Assembly: GCA_963643985.1 (NCBI GenBank)
Contig: CAVINP010000065.1
Coordinates: 1 to 11,492 of the forward strand
From: SFTH01 sp963643985
Lineage (GTDB): Bacteria > Bacillota > Clostridia > Christensenellales > Aristaeellaceae
DNA length: 11,492 nucleotides
Direction of reading: 5' to 3'
The notes under the pieces are model-generated. The model ran no database searches and was not told the origin of the DNA. It worked only from the letters and a program-made list of their open reading frames with translations. This document shows, one piece after another, positions 1 through 6,548 of the stretch (position 1 is the stretch's first letter; every line of letters starts with the position of its first letter). The translations under genes and the position numbers were made by a program.

Positions 1-60
1 GAGGTGCGCGACAATCCCGCCGTCATCGCGGCGTATCTGGGGGAGGATGAGGATCTATGA
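1..60 (+). CDS. livG: C-terminal end of branched-chain amino acid ABC transporter ATPase LivG (partial)
   Basis: Only the last 19 codons and the stop are inside the window. The reading frame ends in a segment of the type NPAVIAAYLG followed by an acidic tail, which is the characteristic C-terminus of LivG-type ATPases. The stop codon overlaps the start of livF in an ATGA arrangement, so the two ATPase genes are translationally coupled, as is usual in liv operons. The family call rests on this short tail and on the livF neighbour. Confidence 0.82.
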   Translation, partial: EVRDNPAVIAAYLGEDEDL

Positions 61-770
61 GCCTGCTGAAAGTGAGCGATCTGCGCGTCAGTTACGGCGG
101 CATCGAGGCCCTGAAGGGCATCTCCTTTGAAGTGGAAGCCGGTCAGATCGTGACCCTGATCGGCGCGAACGGCGCGGGCAAGTCCACCACCCTGCGCACC
201 ATCGCGGGTCTGGTGCGACCCGCCGCGGGCACTGTCGCCTTTGACGGCAAGGACATCACCGGTATCGACGCACAGAAGGTCGTCGAGGGCGGCATCGCGC
301 TCGTGCCCGAAGGACGGCGCGTGTTCCCCAACCTGACGGTGCTGGAAAATCTGAAGATCGGCGCCTACCTGAGAAAGGACGAGGCCGAAATCAGGGCGGA
401 CCTGGAAGAAGTCTACAAGCTCTTCCCGAGACTGATGGAGCGCCGGTGGCAGCTGGCCGGCACGCTCTCCGGCGGCGAGCAGCAGATGCTGGCCGTGGGC
501 CGCGCCATGATGATGCGCCCGAGGCTGATGATGATGGACGAGCCGTCGCTGGGCCTGGCCCCGCTGGTGGTCAAGGACATCTTCCGCATCATACAGGTGC
601 TCAAGAGCCGCGGCATCACCATACTGCTCAACGAGCAGAACGCCAACGCGGCGCTCAGATGCGCCGACTACGCCTTCGTCATGGAGACGGGCCGCATCAC
701 CATGAGCGGCACAGGCGCGGAGCTGCTGAGCAACGAAAAGGTCAAGGCCGCATATCTGGGCAGCGCATAA
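57..770 (+). CDS. livF: LivF, ATP-binding protein of branched-chain amino acid ABC importer
   Basis: This 237-residue protein is the second cytoplasmic ATPase of the high-affinity leucine/isoleucine/valine uptake system; it pairs with LivG and drives transport through LivH/LivM. Visible motifs are Walker A GANGAGKST (residues 36-44), a Q-loop region VPEGRRVF (82-89) with the Glu typical of LivF, the ABC signature LSGGEQQ (136-142), Walker B LMMMDEP (156-162), and NEQN (191-194), where LivF has Gln instead of the usual switch histidine. The length is normal. The ATG overlaps the livG stop by four bases, and GAGG motifs lie just upstream. It is the last gene of its operon, because a strong terminator follows three bases after the stop. 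Isoleucine is encoded by ATC or ATA, with no ATT seen. Confidence 0.95.
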   Translation: MSLLKVSDLRVSYGGIEALKGISFEVEAGQIVTLIGANGAGKSTTLRTIAGLVRPAAGTVAFDGKDITGIDAQKVVEGGIALVPEGRRVFPNLTVLENLKIGAYLRKDEAEIRADLEEVYKLFPRLMERRWQLAGTLSGGEQQMLAVGRAMMMRPRLMMMDEPSLGLAPLVVKDIFRIIQVLKSRGITILLNEQNANAALRCADYAFVMETGRITMSGTGAELLSNEKVKAAYLGSA

Positions 771-772
771 AC

Positions 773-835
773 AGATCGGAGCCGCGAAGGACAATTTCCG
801 TTCCTTCGCGGCTCCGATCTTTGTTTTGGTTTTTC
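773..835 (+). terminator. Rho-independent terminator of the liv operon
   Basis: A perfect 19-bp inverted repeat (773-791 with 802-820, arms starting AGATCGGAGC and ending GCTCCGATCT) encloses a 10-nt loop. It is followed on the plus strand by a T-rich run (820-835). It lies directly after the livF stop and before the convergent phosphatase gene. On the minus strand the stem is followed only by a weak GTTTA stretch, so termination from that side is probably less efficient. Confidence 0.93.
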
Positions 836-859
836 ACGGTTTCTCAGGGGGATTATGAA

Positions 860-1318
860 TTACCGGCGCTCCCTCAGCGTCCTCAGCAGAGCCCGACAGC
901 CCGCCTCGACGTCGCGCCAGGTGGCGTCAAAGTCTCCCGTAAACCACGGATCGGCCACATTGCCCGGGCGATCCGTGTAGTCCATCAGCAGCGATATCTT
1001 GCCGTCGGGATCGCCGCCCGCAATCGCCGTCATGTTGCGCAGATTGGCGCGGTCCATGCCGATGAGCATGTCGTAGGCCGCATAATCCGCCTTTTCCATC
1101 TGCCGCGCAACGTGTCCGTCGCTGCGTATGCCGTGCTCCGCCAGCTTGCGCCGCGCGGGCGGATACACGGGATTGCCGAGCTCCTCGCGGCTCGTGGCCG
1201 CGGAAGCGACCTGTATCTCTCCACTCAGGCCTTCCTTCTTTATCAGTTGCCGCATCACCAGCTCCGCCATCGGGCTGCGGCAGATGTTGCCGTGGCAAAC
1301 GAACAGTATTTTGATCAT
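860..1318 (-). CDS. Low-molecular-weight protein tyrosine phosphatase
   Basis: This 152-residue cytoplasmic enzyme dephosphorylates phosphotyrosine through a cysteinyl-phosphate intermediate. The N-terminal P-loop CHGNICRS (residues 8-15) carries nucleophile Cys8 and Arg14. The general-acid loop is ADPWFTGDF, with Asp123 the likely proton donor. The length matches the LMW-PTP family. The ATG has a good AAAGAGGT site eight bases upstream (plus-strand positions 1327-1334). It is transcribed alone, convergent with livF. No kinase or capsule gene is adjacent, so its substrate cannot be told from context; arginine phosphatase activity (YwlE-like) is a possible alternative within the same family. 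Isoleucine is mostly ATA/ATC, as in livF and cls. Confidence 0.93.
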   Translation of the reverse strand: MIKILFVCHGNICRSPMAELVMRQLIKKEGLSGEIQVASAATSREELGNPVYPPARRKLAEHGIRSDGHVARQMEKADYAAYDMLIGMDRANLRNMTAIAGGDPDGKISLLMDYTDRPGNVADPWFTGDFDATWRDVEAGCRALLRTLRERR

Positions 1319-1320
1319 CG

Positions 1321-1400
1321 CTCAAAACCTCTTTTTTGGTCTCAAAACCCTCATTTTTCGCCTCAAATGCTTGATTTTACCGTTTTTTCGGCATCAAATG
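1321..1400 (-). repeat. Short imperfect repeats in the phosphatase leader
   Basis: On the minus strand, versions of the segment (A)GGTTTTGAG recur: AGGTTTTGAG next to the start codon, AGGGTTTTGAG 20 bases upstream, and a weaker GCATTTGAG a further 21 bases upstream. A more distant ATTTGAT lies near 1394-1400. The repeat nearest the gene contains the ribosome binding site and the second could mimic it. They may be slippage products in AT-rich DNA or a binding array; nothing in the sequence decides between these. Confidence 0.4.
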
Positions 1401-1402
1401 AA
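1374..1402 (-). promoter_or_regulatory. Possible promoter of the phosphatase gene
   Basis: On the minus strand a TTCATT hexamer (1397-1402) and a TAAAAT hexamer (1374-1379) are separated by 17 bases, placing a start site about 45 bases before the phosphatase ATG. The -10 is good and the -35 is poor, so this is tentative. Confidence 0.35.
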
Positions 1403-1445
1403 GCCTATTATGCATCCATATCGTCTCATATCTTCTCATCGTTTT

Positions 1446-1499
1446 TCATGTTTTCCGGCGCAAAATGCGCTTGCGTCTATCGCGTCTTTTCTCACTCAT
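1446..1499 (-). pseudogene. Stub resembling the N-terminus of a Tn916-type tyrosine integrase
   Basis: A 17-codon frame reads MSEKRRD, then RRKRILR, then stops (TGA at 1446-1448). From memory, Tn916-family integrases begin MSEKRRDN-(K/R)-GRIL followed by GESQRKDGRY. The match over the first 14 residues is strong and then ends abruptly, so nothing of the catalytic domain remains. A proper GAGGGAG ribosome binding site lies eight bases upstream (1508-1514), as for a real gene start. I read it as the leftover 5' end of an integrase gene after a deletion, hence evidence that a conjugative or integrative element once sat here. The match is short, so chance resemblance is not excluded. Confidence 0.5.
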
Positions 1500-1548
1500 A
1501 TGCGACTCTCCCTCGAAAGCGGTTAAGAGCCGGGTCTGCAATGACATT

Positions 1549-1650
1549 CTACCATGCCTTGCCGATTTTCAGAAGGCCATCGTGTTCGGCATCATGAATG
1601 GTAAACACATAGATCAGTTTGTAATTGCACGTGCTTTCATAGGCCGTCAT
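1549..1650 (-). pseudogene. Truncated restriction helicase/nuclease gene (T5orf172-type N-terminus)
   Basis: The ATG overlaps the stop of the upstream subunit-M-like gene by four bases (ATGA at 1647-1650). The frame encodes 33 residues, including NYKLIYVFTIHDAEHDGLLK and then IG, before TAG. This matches the opening of the T5orf172/GIY-YIG-like domain found at the N-terminus of large DEAD-box restriction helicases that follow this kind of subunit-M gene in Firmicutes and Bacteroidetes. Those proteins run to several hundred or about a thousand residues, so more than 90 percent is missing and no helicase motif remains nearby. The restriction partner is therefore lost. The call rests on remembered family sequence and on the coupled position. 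Confidence 0.65.
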
Positions 1651-2678
1651 GACTGCTTGCCTCCCTTCGTCATGGAAATGAATGTGCCGCTGCTCTTGGA
1701 ACGCCAATCCATGATGCGGCAATAGATGCCGGTATGGCGATGTATGTCGCCCGTGGCGCAGCCGGGGCAGGGACGACTTACCGCCTTTAATTCTTCGGGC
1801 GTATATCCGCCGATGCAATCGAGCAGACTGGGTTTGGCGGATTCCGGGGTACAGCTGCCGGGGACGACATACTTCAGGCCGTCCATCTGCCAGATGTTCC
1901 ACGCAATGATCAGAGCTATCTTTCTCAGCCGCCTGACGGACGGTGTCTCCCCGAAACGCTCACGATGATATTCTATATAGGAATACAGCAGGTTTTCCCG
2001 TGCCAGCAATAGGCTGTCGCCCTGATACTCGTAGCCGTAGACGCTCTCATAGGCACGCCGGCTCCAGATAAGCCAATCTTCATCGGAAACGGTGTTTTCG
2101 TTGACGATGCGCATTTTGCGGTCGAGCAGACCGACGCGCCTTTGCAGGGGAATCTTTTCGCCGCTCACCGCATCGTAACGGCTGACAAGGTACGGTGCTT
2201 CGCCGCAGGAAATCTCCAGGCGCTGCGCGTCCACATACTTTTTCCAGTCCTTGCGCGTGCCTTCAAACGAAATGGGTTCCGTCACAGTCTCCCAGGTTTC
2301 ACCGTTTTCACGGTTAAACACATCCCTGCGCCCGAACCATTGCTCATCGATCAGATTATTTTGCTTATTGCAGATCCGGGCGGGCGTGAACACCTCTGCC
2401 CTGCTGCGCGTGCGATCGCTTTGCGCGGCGAGTGATTTGGCGATGCGCGGCCGGATCAGATCTGCCCATCGTCCGCCGAGGGACTGCGGCAATATCTGAG
2501 AATCTTCTTCAAAGCCCGCACCGAGATTCTCGTAATCCTTGGTCGCCCAAAGTATGTTCTTGTGCGTGGTTTTGTCGGAAAGCAGAATGTCCAAGAGCTT
2601 TTCATCCATGCAGCGGATGGATTCTTCCGGCACATCGATACCGTTTTTCGCTTGGATGGTGGCTGAATCGTTGGCCAT
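1647..2678 (-). CDS. Restriction endonuclease 'subunit M'-like protein (DNA methylase-related)
   Basis: This 343-residue protein resembles the family annotated as restriction endonuclease subunit M. Typical pieces are the N-terminal LLSDKTTHKNILWATKDYE (about residues 33-51), EVFTP followed by ARICN (about 95-104), LEISCGEAPYLVSRYD, WNIWQMDGLKYVVPG, and a C-terminal Cys-containing region ending CRIMDWRS. EVFTP recalls the segment before the SAM-binding motif of Eco57I/type IIG adenine methylases, but no clear SAM motif or catalytic NPPY is visible, so methylation activity is uncertain. I chose ATG at 2678: AAGGA lies ten bases upstream. An in-frame TTG at 2684 is closer to that site and would add two residues. 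The coupled partner gene downstream is truncated, leaving this protein an orphan. Confidence 0.72.
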   Translation of the reverse strand: MANDSATIQAKNGIDVPEESIRCMDEKLLDILLSDKTTHKNILWATKDYENLGAGFEEDSQILPQSLGGRWADLIRPRIAKSLAAQSDRTRSRAEVFTPARICNKQNNLIDEQWFGRRDVFNRENGETWETVTEPISFEGTRKDWKKYVDAQRLEISCGEAPYLVSRYDAVSGEKIPLQRRVGLLDRKMRIVNENTVSDEDWLIWSRRAYESVYGYEYQGDSLLLARENLLYSYIEYHRERFGETPSVRRLRKIALIIAWNIWQMDGLKYVVPGSCTPESAKPSLLDCIGGYTPEELKAVSRPCPGCATGDIHRHTGIYCRIMDWRSKSSGTFISMTKGGKQS

Positions 2679-2735
2679 TGTCAAATCGTCCTTTCCGCTG
2701 ATCTGCTTTCGTTCGTTAAAGAAATGTATGGTTTA

Positions 2736-2764
2736 ATTTTACCATAGAAGCATGAGAAAAACAA
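2736..2764 (-). promoter_or_regulatory. Promoter of the subunit-M-like gene
   Basis: On the minus strand TTGTTT (2759-2764) and TAAAAT (2736-2741) are separated by exactly 17 bases and lie about 60 bases before the ATG at 2678. A small inverted repeat, TATGGT with ACCATA (about 2727-2746), spans the -10 and could be an operator. Confidence 0.6.
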
Positions 2765-2846
2765 CATATCATTTCACCGGATCTTCAATATTTATGTTGC
2801 TGCCCGCCCTGCAATTTCAGGAGCATTCATTCGTAATTTTGCACGC

Positions 2847-2893
2847 AAAAAGCGATCCTGCGGGGAAGATAAGCTCCCACAGGATCGCGTTTT
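2847..2893. terminator. Orphan bidirectional terminator-like hairpin
   Basis: GCGATCCTG (2852-2860) pairs with CAGGATCGC (2880-2888). After one mismatch, GGG (2862-2864) pairs with CCC (2876-2878), closing a loop of about 10 nt. The stem has TTTT on the plus-strand side (2890-2893) and AAAAA (2847-2851) on the other, so it could end transcription both ways. It now stands between two divergent genes, where neither needs a terminator. Confidence 0.7.
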
Positions 2894-3063
2894 CAAATCA
2901 CAGCCTTCAATCCGCGAGGCAATGCCCGTGATTTTGCGATGCATATCGTCACTTCCCCCGATGCGGCATGGCATCAGTACAGCAGATATTCGTGCAGAAA
3001 TCAATGATATAAGATGAATGCATGAAACCGGGCTGATTTACATACTCTTTTCATCCGATGATG
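2894..3063. other. Non-coding stretch without recognised content
   Basis: No credible gene is visible here. Short frames lack start signals and run through the hairpin at 2847-2893. A weak AAATCAC/GTGATTT inverted repeat with a long loop lies near the left end. I see no riboswitch, tRNA or insertion-sequence end. Confidence 0.5.
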
Positions 3064-3091
3064 TTGACAATTCCCGCTTCGGGCATATAAT
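3064..3091 (+). promoter_or_regulatory. Consensus promoter of the six-gene operon
   Basis: A perfect TTGACA (3064-3069) and a perfect TATAAT (3086-3091) are separated by 16 bases, so transcription should begin near 3098 and leave a leader of about 108 nt before the ATG at 3206. The spacer contains CCCG-CTT-CGGG, a small inverted repeat between the two hexamers where a repressor could bind. Confidence 0.85.
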
Positions 3092-3205
3092 ACAGGTGAG
3101 CGACCGGTGTGGAGCCGCTTGTTTTTCACCGAAAGGTTAGTTGTGTTTAACTCCGAACTCAATGCAGTCGGGACCGTATTTGAAATGAAAGGAAGGATGA
3201 TCACC

Positions 3206-3997
3206 ATGAAAGCGAACTACAAGAACTGGGTGCCCAAGGGAATGCTCTATGCGCTGATTGCAGGGACGGTACTGTCTCTCGCGGGGCTTCTGCTCTTCGG
3301 CATGTTCGGAGTCGGCGTGAAGGGAGGGCTTCGCATTGCGGCGGGCGTGATTTTTGCCATCGCGTTTCTCGTGTGCGGCAAGAGCACGCAGTGGTGCATC
3401 TGCGCCTACAACGCCTTTTCCTATGATGGGAAGCGAAAGCTCTCCAAACAGATCATCGACGGCACGGCGGCGTATATCACGCTTCCCGAAGGCGGCGTGG
3501 GCCTGGACGTCGGCTGCGGCAGCGGCGCACTGACCATCGCCTGCGCCAAGCGTAATCCGCAGGGCCAAATGCTCGGCATCGACCGCTGGGGCAAGGAATA
3601 CGCATCTTTCAGCCTGCCGCTCTGCCGGAATAACGCAAAAGCGGAGAATGTGTCCAACACCGAATTCCGGCGCGGTGATGCCACGAAACTGGATTTCCCG
3701 GATGAAAGCTTTGATGCGGTGACGAGCAATTATGTCTATCACAACATTACCGGTGCAGACAAGCAGAAACTTCTGCTGGAAACGTTCCGTGTGCTGAAAA
3801 AGGGTGGCTGTTTTGCCATCCACGATCTGATGTCGCCCCGCAGATACGGCGATATGCAGGCCTTTGTGAAAAAGTTGAAGGATATGGGCTATGAGCAAGT
3901 TGAACTGATCGACACGACTGACGGCAAATTTATGTCGTGCTCCGAAGCAAAGCACCTGATGCTGACGGGATCAACGCTGCTCGTCGGCAAAAAATAG
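3206..3997 (+). CDS. Membrane-anchored class I SAM-dependent methyltransferase
   Basis: This 263-residue protein has two N-terminal hydrophobic helices (about residues 13-35 and 42-57), which should hold it in the membrane with the catalytic domain in the cytoplasm. The Rossmann-type methyltransferase fold shows motif I GLDVGCGSGALT (99-110), an acidic residue ending strand 2 in GIDRW (Asp126), RGDATKLDF (Asp158 region), FDAVTSNYVYHN (169-180, motif IV region) and RVLKKGGCFAIHD. The substrate is unknown. The start is ATG 3206, nine bases after AAGGAAGG; earlier in-frame GTG and ATG codons are not placed for translation. It is the first gene of the operon, with 12 bases to the next gene. Ile codons are ATC/ATT only, with no ATA, unlike livF and cls. 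Confidence 0.88.
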   Translation: MKANYKNWVPKGMLYALIAGTVLSLAGLLLFGMFGVGVKGGLRIAAGVIFAIAFLVCGKSTQWCICAYNAFSYDGKRKLSKQIIDGTAAYITLPEGGVGLDVGCGSGALTIACAKRNPQGQMLGIDRWGKEYASFSLPLCRNNAKAENVSNTEFRRGDATKLDFPDESFDAVTSNYVYHNITGADKQKLLLETFRVLKKGGCFAIHDLMSPRRYGDMQAFVKKLKDMGYEQVELIDTTDGKFMSCSEAKHLMLTGSTLLVGKK

Positions 3998-4009
3998 GGG
4001 TATATCATC

Positions 4010-4624
4010 ATGCTGAAATACGGTCTGCTTGCCAAGGGGATCGAAATGATGTGCTTCGGGCCTGCGCTTGGAGCGCTGAAGGGCGTATATCCCGGTATGG
4101 ACATGGGTGAATACAAAAAGAAAGCCAAAAGGGAATTCAGGGCAATGCTCCTGCGCACACCGGATATCGGCGGCAGCTCGCTTGAACCGAATCTGTATGT
4201 CGCCGCCTTCGTGTTCTCCCTGCACAAGGCAGCGCCCGAGAAAGTCACGCCCGAAGTCGTGGACAGGATGGTGACGGCGGTTTTCGATTCGCCGTTCATG
4301 GTAAAGGCGCACAGGCACAAGAAATGCACTCTCTTTACCGACAAGGTGCAGGATAGGCATGTCCTTGAAAGCAGGGCAAGCCGGAACTCAAAGTATGAGC
4401 TTGACTGGAAATTTGACTATCAAAAGGGTGTGGACGAGTTTTACAACACCTACACCGAATGCGGCATCTGCAAGCTCGGCCATCGCGAAAACTGCTTTGA
4501 ATTTGTGCCCTGTCTGTGCAATATGGACGAGCGCAACTACCGCAACGATGGCGGGCAGCTTCACCGCACGAAGACGCTTGCAAACGGCGATGACTGCTGT
4601 AATTTTCACGTGACGAAAATATAA
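4010..4624 (+). CDS. L-2-amino-thiazoline-4-carboxylic acid hydrolase family protein
   Basis: This 204-residue soluble protein has the features of the ATC hydrolase family (Pfam ATC_hydrolase). Founding members open the ring of L-2-amino-thiazoline-4-carboxylate to a carbamoyl-cysteine on the way to L-cysteine; most Firmicutes members are untested. The C-terminal third is the family signature: TECGICKLGHRENCFE (Cys151, Cys154, Cys162), FVPCLC (Cys168, Cys170), a LHRTKTLANG segment and DDCCNF (Cys196, Cys197). The seven cysteines suggest a metal site or a cysteine-based active site. The ATG has AGGGG nine bases upstream. The methyltransferase before it and the acyl hydrolase after it may act on the same sulfur or acyl compound, but that is inference. 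Confidence 0.8.
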   Translation: MLKYGLLAKGIEMMCFGPALGALKGVYPGMDMGEYKKKAKREFRAMLLRTPDIGGSSLEPNLYVAAFVFSLHKAAPEKVTPEVVDRMVTAVFDSPFMVKAHRHKKCTLFTDKVQDRHVLESRASRNSKYELDWKFDYQKGVDEFYNTYTECGICKLGHRENCFEFVPCLCNMDERNYRNDGGQLHRTKTLANGDDCCNFHVTKI

Positions 4625-4644
4625 TCGGCTTCGGGGGGAAGCGC

Positions 4645-5550
4645 ATGGACATTTCAAAGAATTATATGAGCTGCAAAGGCTCCGATGCAGCCATCATGCT
4701 TGTGCTCGGCAGCGGCGGGCGTACGCCGCTCACAAAGGGCGTTGCAAAGTGGTTGGTAAAGCAGGGCATCAGCGTGCTGCCGCTTGATTCCGGAAGAGGA
4801 GTTGTCGGCTATCACAACTTTCCGCTCGAACGGATTGAGGAAGCCATCGGGGAGCTGAAAAAACAAGGCAACCGCAAGATCGGCATACTGGGCGCATCGA
4901 TCACGACAATTCCGGTGCTTATGGCGGCCTCGCTGTTCCCGGACATCACCATGACCGTTGGCTTTACGCCATGCGACTATGTCTTGCAGGGCTTCACGCA
5001 GGGCCGACGTGACGGCTGCAGAGAGTGGCCGCTCGAGGGCGAATCCATGCTCACATGGCAGGGCAGGCCTTTGCCCTATGTGCCGTACGCCTACCGGCAT
5101 CCCGACTACTGGCACACCGTGCAGGCGGAGACGAAGGGCTCCGGCAATCTGCTTACCGCAACAAAGCTGTTTACCGATACCGAAGCGAAAACAAAGCTCA
5201 CCGAAGCGGTCATGATTCCGGTCGAGAATATCCGCGGCAGACTCGTGCTGATCGGCTGCGAGGACGATTGCCTCTGGCCGACCGTACGCTATATCCGCCG
5301 CATGGACGAGCGGCTCAAAGCCCGCCCGCACAGCTGCGACTGTGTCACCATGGTCTACAAATACGGCACGCACTTCTCCTTTCCGGAATCCATGCTCAGG
5401 GGAATGATTCCCGTTTTCCCGGACTTCCTGATCGAAAGGACGTTCCGTTCGTCAAAGGAGCACCCGAAGGAGTGCAGGGCCACCCGCGAGGATATTGACC
5501 GCCGTATGAAGCAGGTATTGCGCGAATGGACAAAGGAGAAAGCAATATGA
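4645..5550 (+). CDS. Alpha/beta hydrolase, BAAT C-terminal (acyl-CoA thioester hydrolase) type
   Basis: This 301-residue protein resembles the BAAT_C family (acyl-CoA thioesterase/bile acid-CoA:amino acid N-acyltransferase C-terminal domain) of alpha/beta hydrolases. The nucleophile elbow is GILGASITT, with Ser85 in the position that is Cys in true acyltransferases and Ser in thioesterases. The acid is in GCEDDCLWPT (Asp207/208) and the histidine in KYGTHFSFPE (His243). The family-typical stretch LTWQGRPLPYVPY lies at residues 136-148. There is no signal peptide, so it is probably cytoplasmic. The start ATG follows GGGGGGAAG. Its stop overlaps the next gene's ATG by four bases (ATGA). The substrate is unknown; ester or thioester hydrolysis is the most likely chemistry. 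Confidence 0.8.
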   Translation: MDISKNYMSCKGSDAAIMLVLGSGGRTPLTKGVAKWLVKQGISVLPLDSGRGVVGYHNFPLERIEEAIGELKKQGNRKIGILGASITTIPVLMAASLFPDITMTVGFTPCDYVLQGFTQGRRDGCREWPLEGESMLTWQGRPLPYVPYAYRHPDYWHTVQAETKGSGNLLTATKLFTDTEAKTKLTEAVMIPVENIRGRLVLIGCEDDCLWPTVRYIRRMDERLKARPHSCDCVTMVYKYGTHFSFPESMLRGMIPVFPDFLIERTFRSSKEHPKECRATREDIDRRMKQVLREWTKEKAI

Positions 5551-6035
5551 AGTGGCTGATTGCGATTGCGTTCTGGTTTTTGTACTGGGGAATCTGTTTT
5601 CTCTGCACGGGAACGGACAAAAAGAATCTTGCGGGCTTGCGCTCCTATCCCGATGAGGTGCAGAAACGTGTTCGGGAGCAACTGCCCGATAGCGCACCGA
5701 AAGAGAAGTCGCTTCCGTCGATTCTGCTCGGCAATCTCGTGCTGTTCACGGTCGTATTCTCGGTAATAGGGCTGGTTTTCAGGCGTATCCTCGCCTTTGA
5801 CGGTTATCTCTCCGCTTTTTGGTATTTCCTCGTCCTCGGTGAGGGGCTGGGCCTGTTCGACCTCCTGGTCATCGACCTGCTCTGGTGGAGAAACACAAAG
5901 CGCATCCGCTTCTCATTCCTGCCGGAGAAGGAGGCCTATCAGAATCCGCGGAAGCACATAGCCTCGTTTGTGCGCGGCATTCCGCTGTTTGCGGCAATCG
6001 CGGCGCTTTCGGCACTTATTTTGTCACTCATTTAA
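5547..6035 (+). CDS. Four-helix membrane protein of unknown function, paralog 1
   Basis: I do not recognise a named family. The 162-residue protein has four hydrophobic segments (about residues 2-21, 58-78, 86-114 and 143-161) and a charged stretch between the first two that contains YPDEVQKRVRE. After the third helix comes IDLLWWRNTKRIRFSFLPEK. I start at ATG 5547 because AAAGGAG lies eight bases upstream and the ATG overlaps the previous stop by four bases; an upstream in-frame ATG at 5526 lacks such a site. The next gene encodes a clear paralog: both have the YPxE-VQ element, a D-L-hydrophobic-D-LW element at the end of helix 3, and a final C-terminal helix. A complex of the two in the membrane is plausible. 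Confidence 0.8.
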   Translation: MKWLIAIAFWFLYWGICFLCTGTDKKNLAGLRSYPDEVQKRVREQLPDSAPKEKSLPSILLGNLVLFTVVFSVIGLVFRRILAFDGYLSAFWYFLVLGEGLGLFDLLVIDLLWWRNTKRIRFSFLPEKEAYQNPRKHIASFVRGIPLFAAIAALSALILSLI

Positions 6036-6044
6036 GGAGTTTTT

Positions 6045-6548
6045 ATGCCGGCATTTATTATTGAGGCAGTGCTCATCTGTCTGATTTTTACCCTGAGCTG
6101 TTTTGCATCGGCCGGAAACATCATGAAGCATCTCGAGCTTGCAAAGCTGAACTATCCGCCGGAGATTGTGCAGCGGCTTATCGACCTCAGGCTGGTGTCC
6201 GGCGACAAGCCGCTCCCGCTGATACAAAGGATCAGAAAGAAGTGGCCCGCAATGATCGTCGTGGGGCTGCTGCTCGGGCTGATTGTCCGCTATATCAACG
6301 GCTGCACGACATTCCTCGCGGGTTTCGGAACATCCTATCTGCTGTGGATAATCGTTGACTGGTACGACGCGCTGATTCTCGACTGCCTGTGGTTCTGCCA
6401 TTCCAAACGCTGCATCATTCCGGGAACGGAAGATCTGACAGAGGCCTATCATGACTATCGGTTTCACATCAAAGGCTCGTGTGCCGGCATGCTGATCGGC
6501 CTGCCGTGCTGCCTGCTTGCGGGTGCTATCGCCCTGATTCTGAGATGA
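6045..6548 (+). CDS. Four-helix membrane protein of unknown function, paralog 2
   Basis: This 167-residue protein has helices at about residues 4-21, 68-83, 88-117 and 146-165. It matches its upstream neighbour in layout and in key positions: LNYPPEIVQRL against SYPDEVQKRV, and DALILDCLWF followed by SKR against DLLVIDLLWW followed by TKR. It ends GLPCCLLAGAIALILR. The ribosome binding site AAGGAG (6034-6039) ends five bases before the ATG, and the previous stop lies just inside it. Its own stop overlaps the next gene's ATG (ATGA). No transporter signature, catalytic motif or ATP-binding motif is visible. A third, nearly erased copy of this gene's 3' end lies at 7056-7112. Confidence 0.82.
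   Translation: MPAFIIEAVLICLIFTLSCFASAGNIMKHLELAKLNYPPEIVQRLIDLRLVSGDKPLPLIQRIRKKWPAMIVVGLLLGLIVRYINGCTTFLAGFGTSYLLWIIVDWYDALILDCLWFCHSKRCIIPGTEDLTEAYHDYRFHIKGSCAGMLIGLPCCLLAGAIALILR

Noticed and set aside
446..1597. A 383-codon open frame on the plus strand
   Set aside because: It runs out of frame through livF, across the terminator and antisense to the phosphatase. Its Arg/His-rich composition is typical of a shadow frame.
2792..3004. A 70-codon minus-strand frame
   Set aside because: It passes through the bidirectional terminator hairpin and has no ribosome binding site or recognisable similarity.
3107..3205. A GTG-started N-terminal extension of the methyltransferase
   Set aside because: It would begin about ten bases after the predicted transcription start with no ribosome binding site, while ATG 3206 has AAGGAAGG at the right distance.
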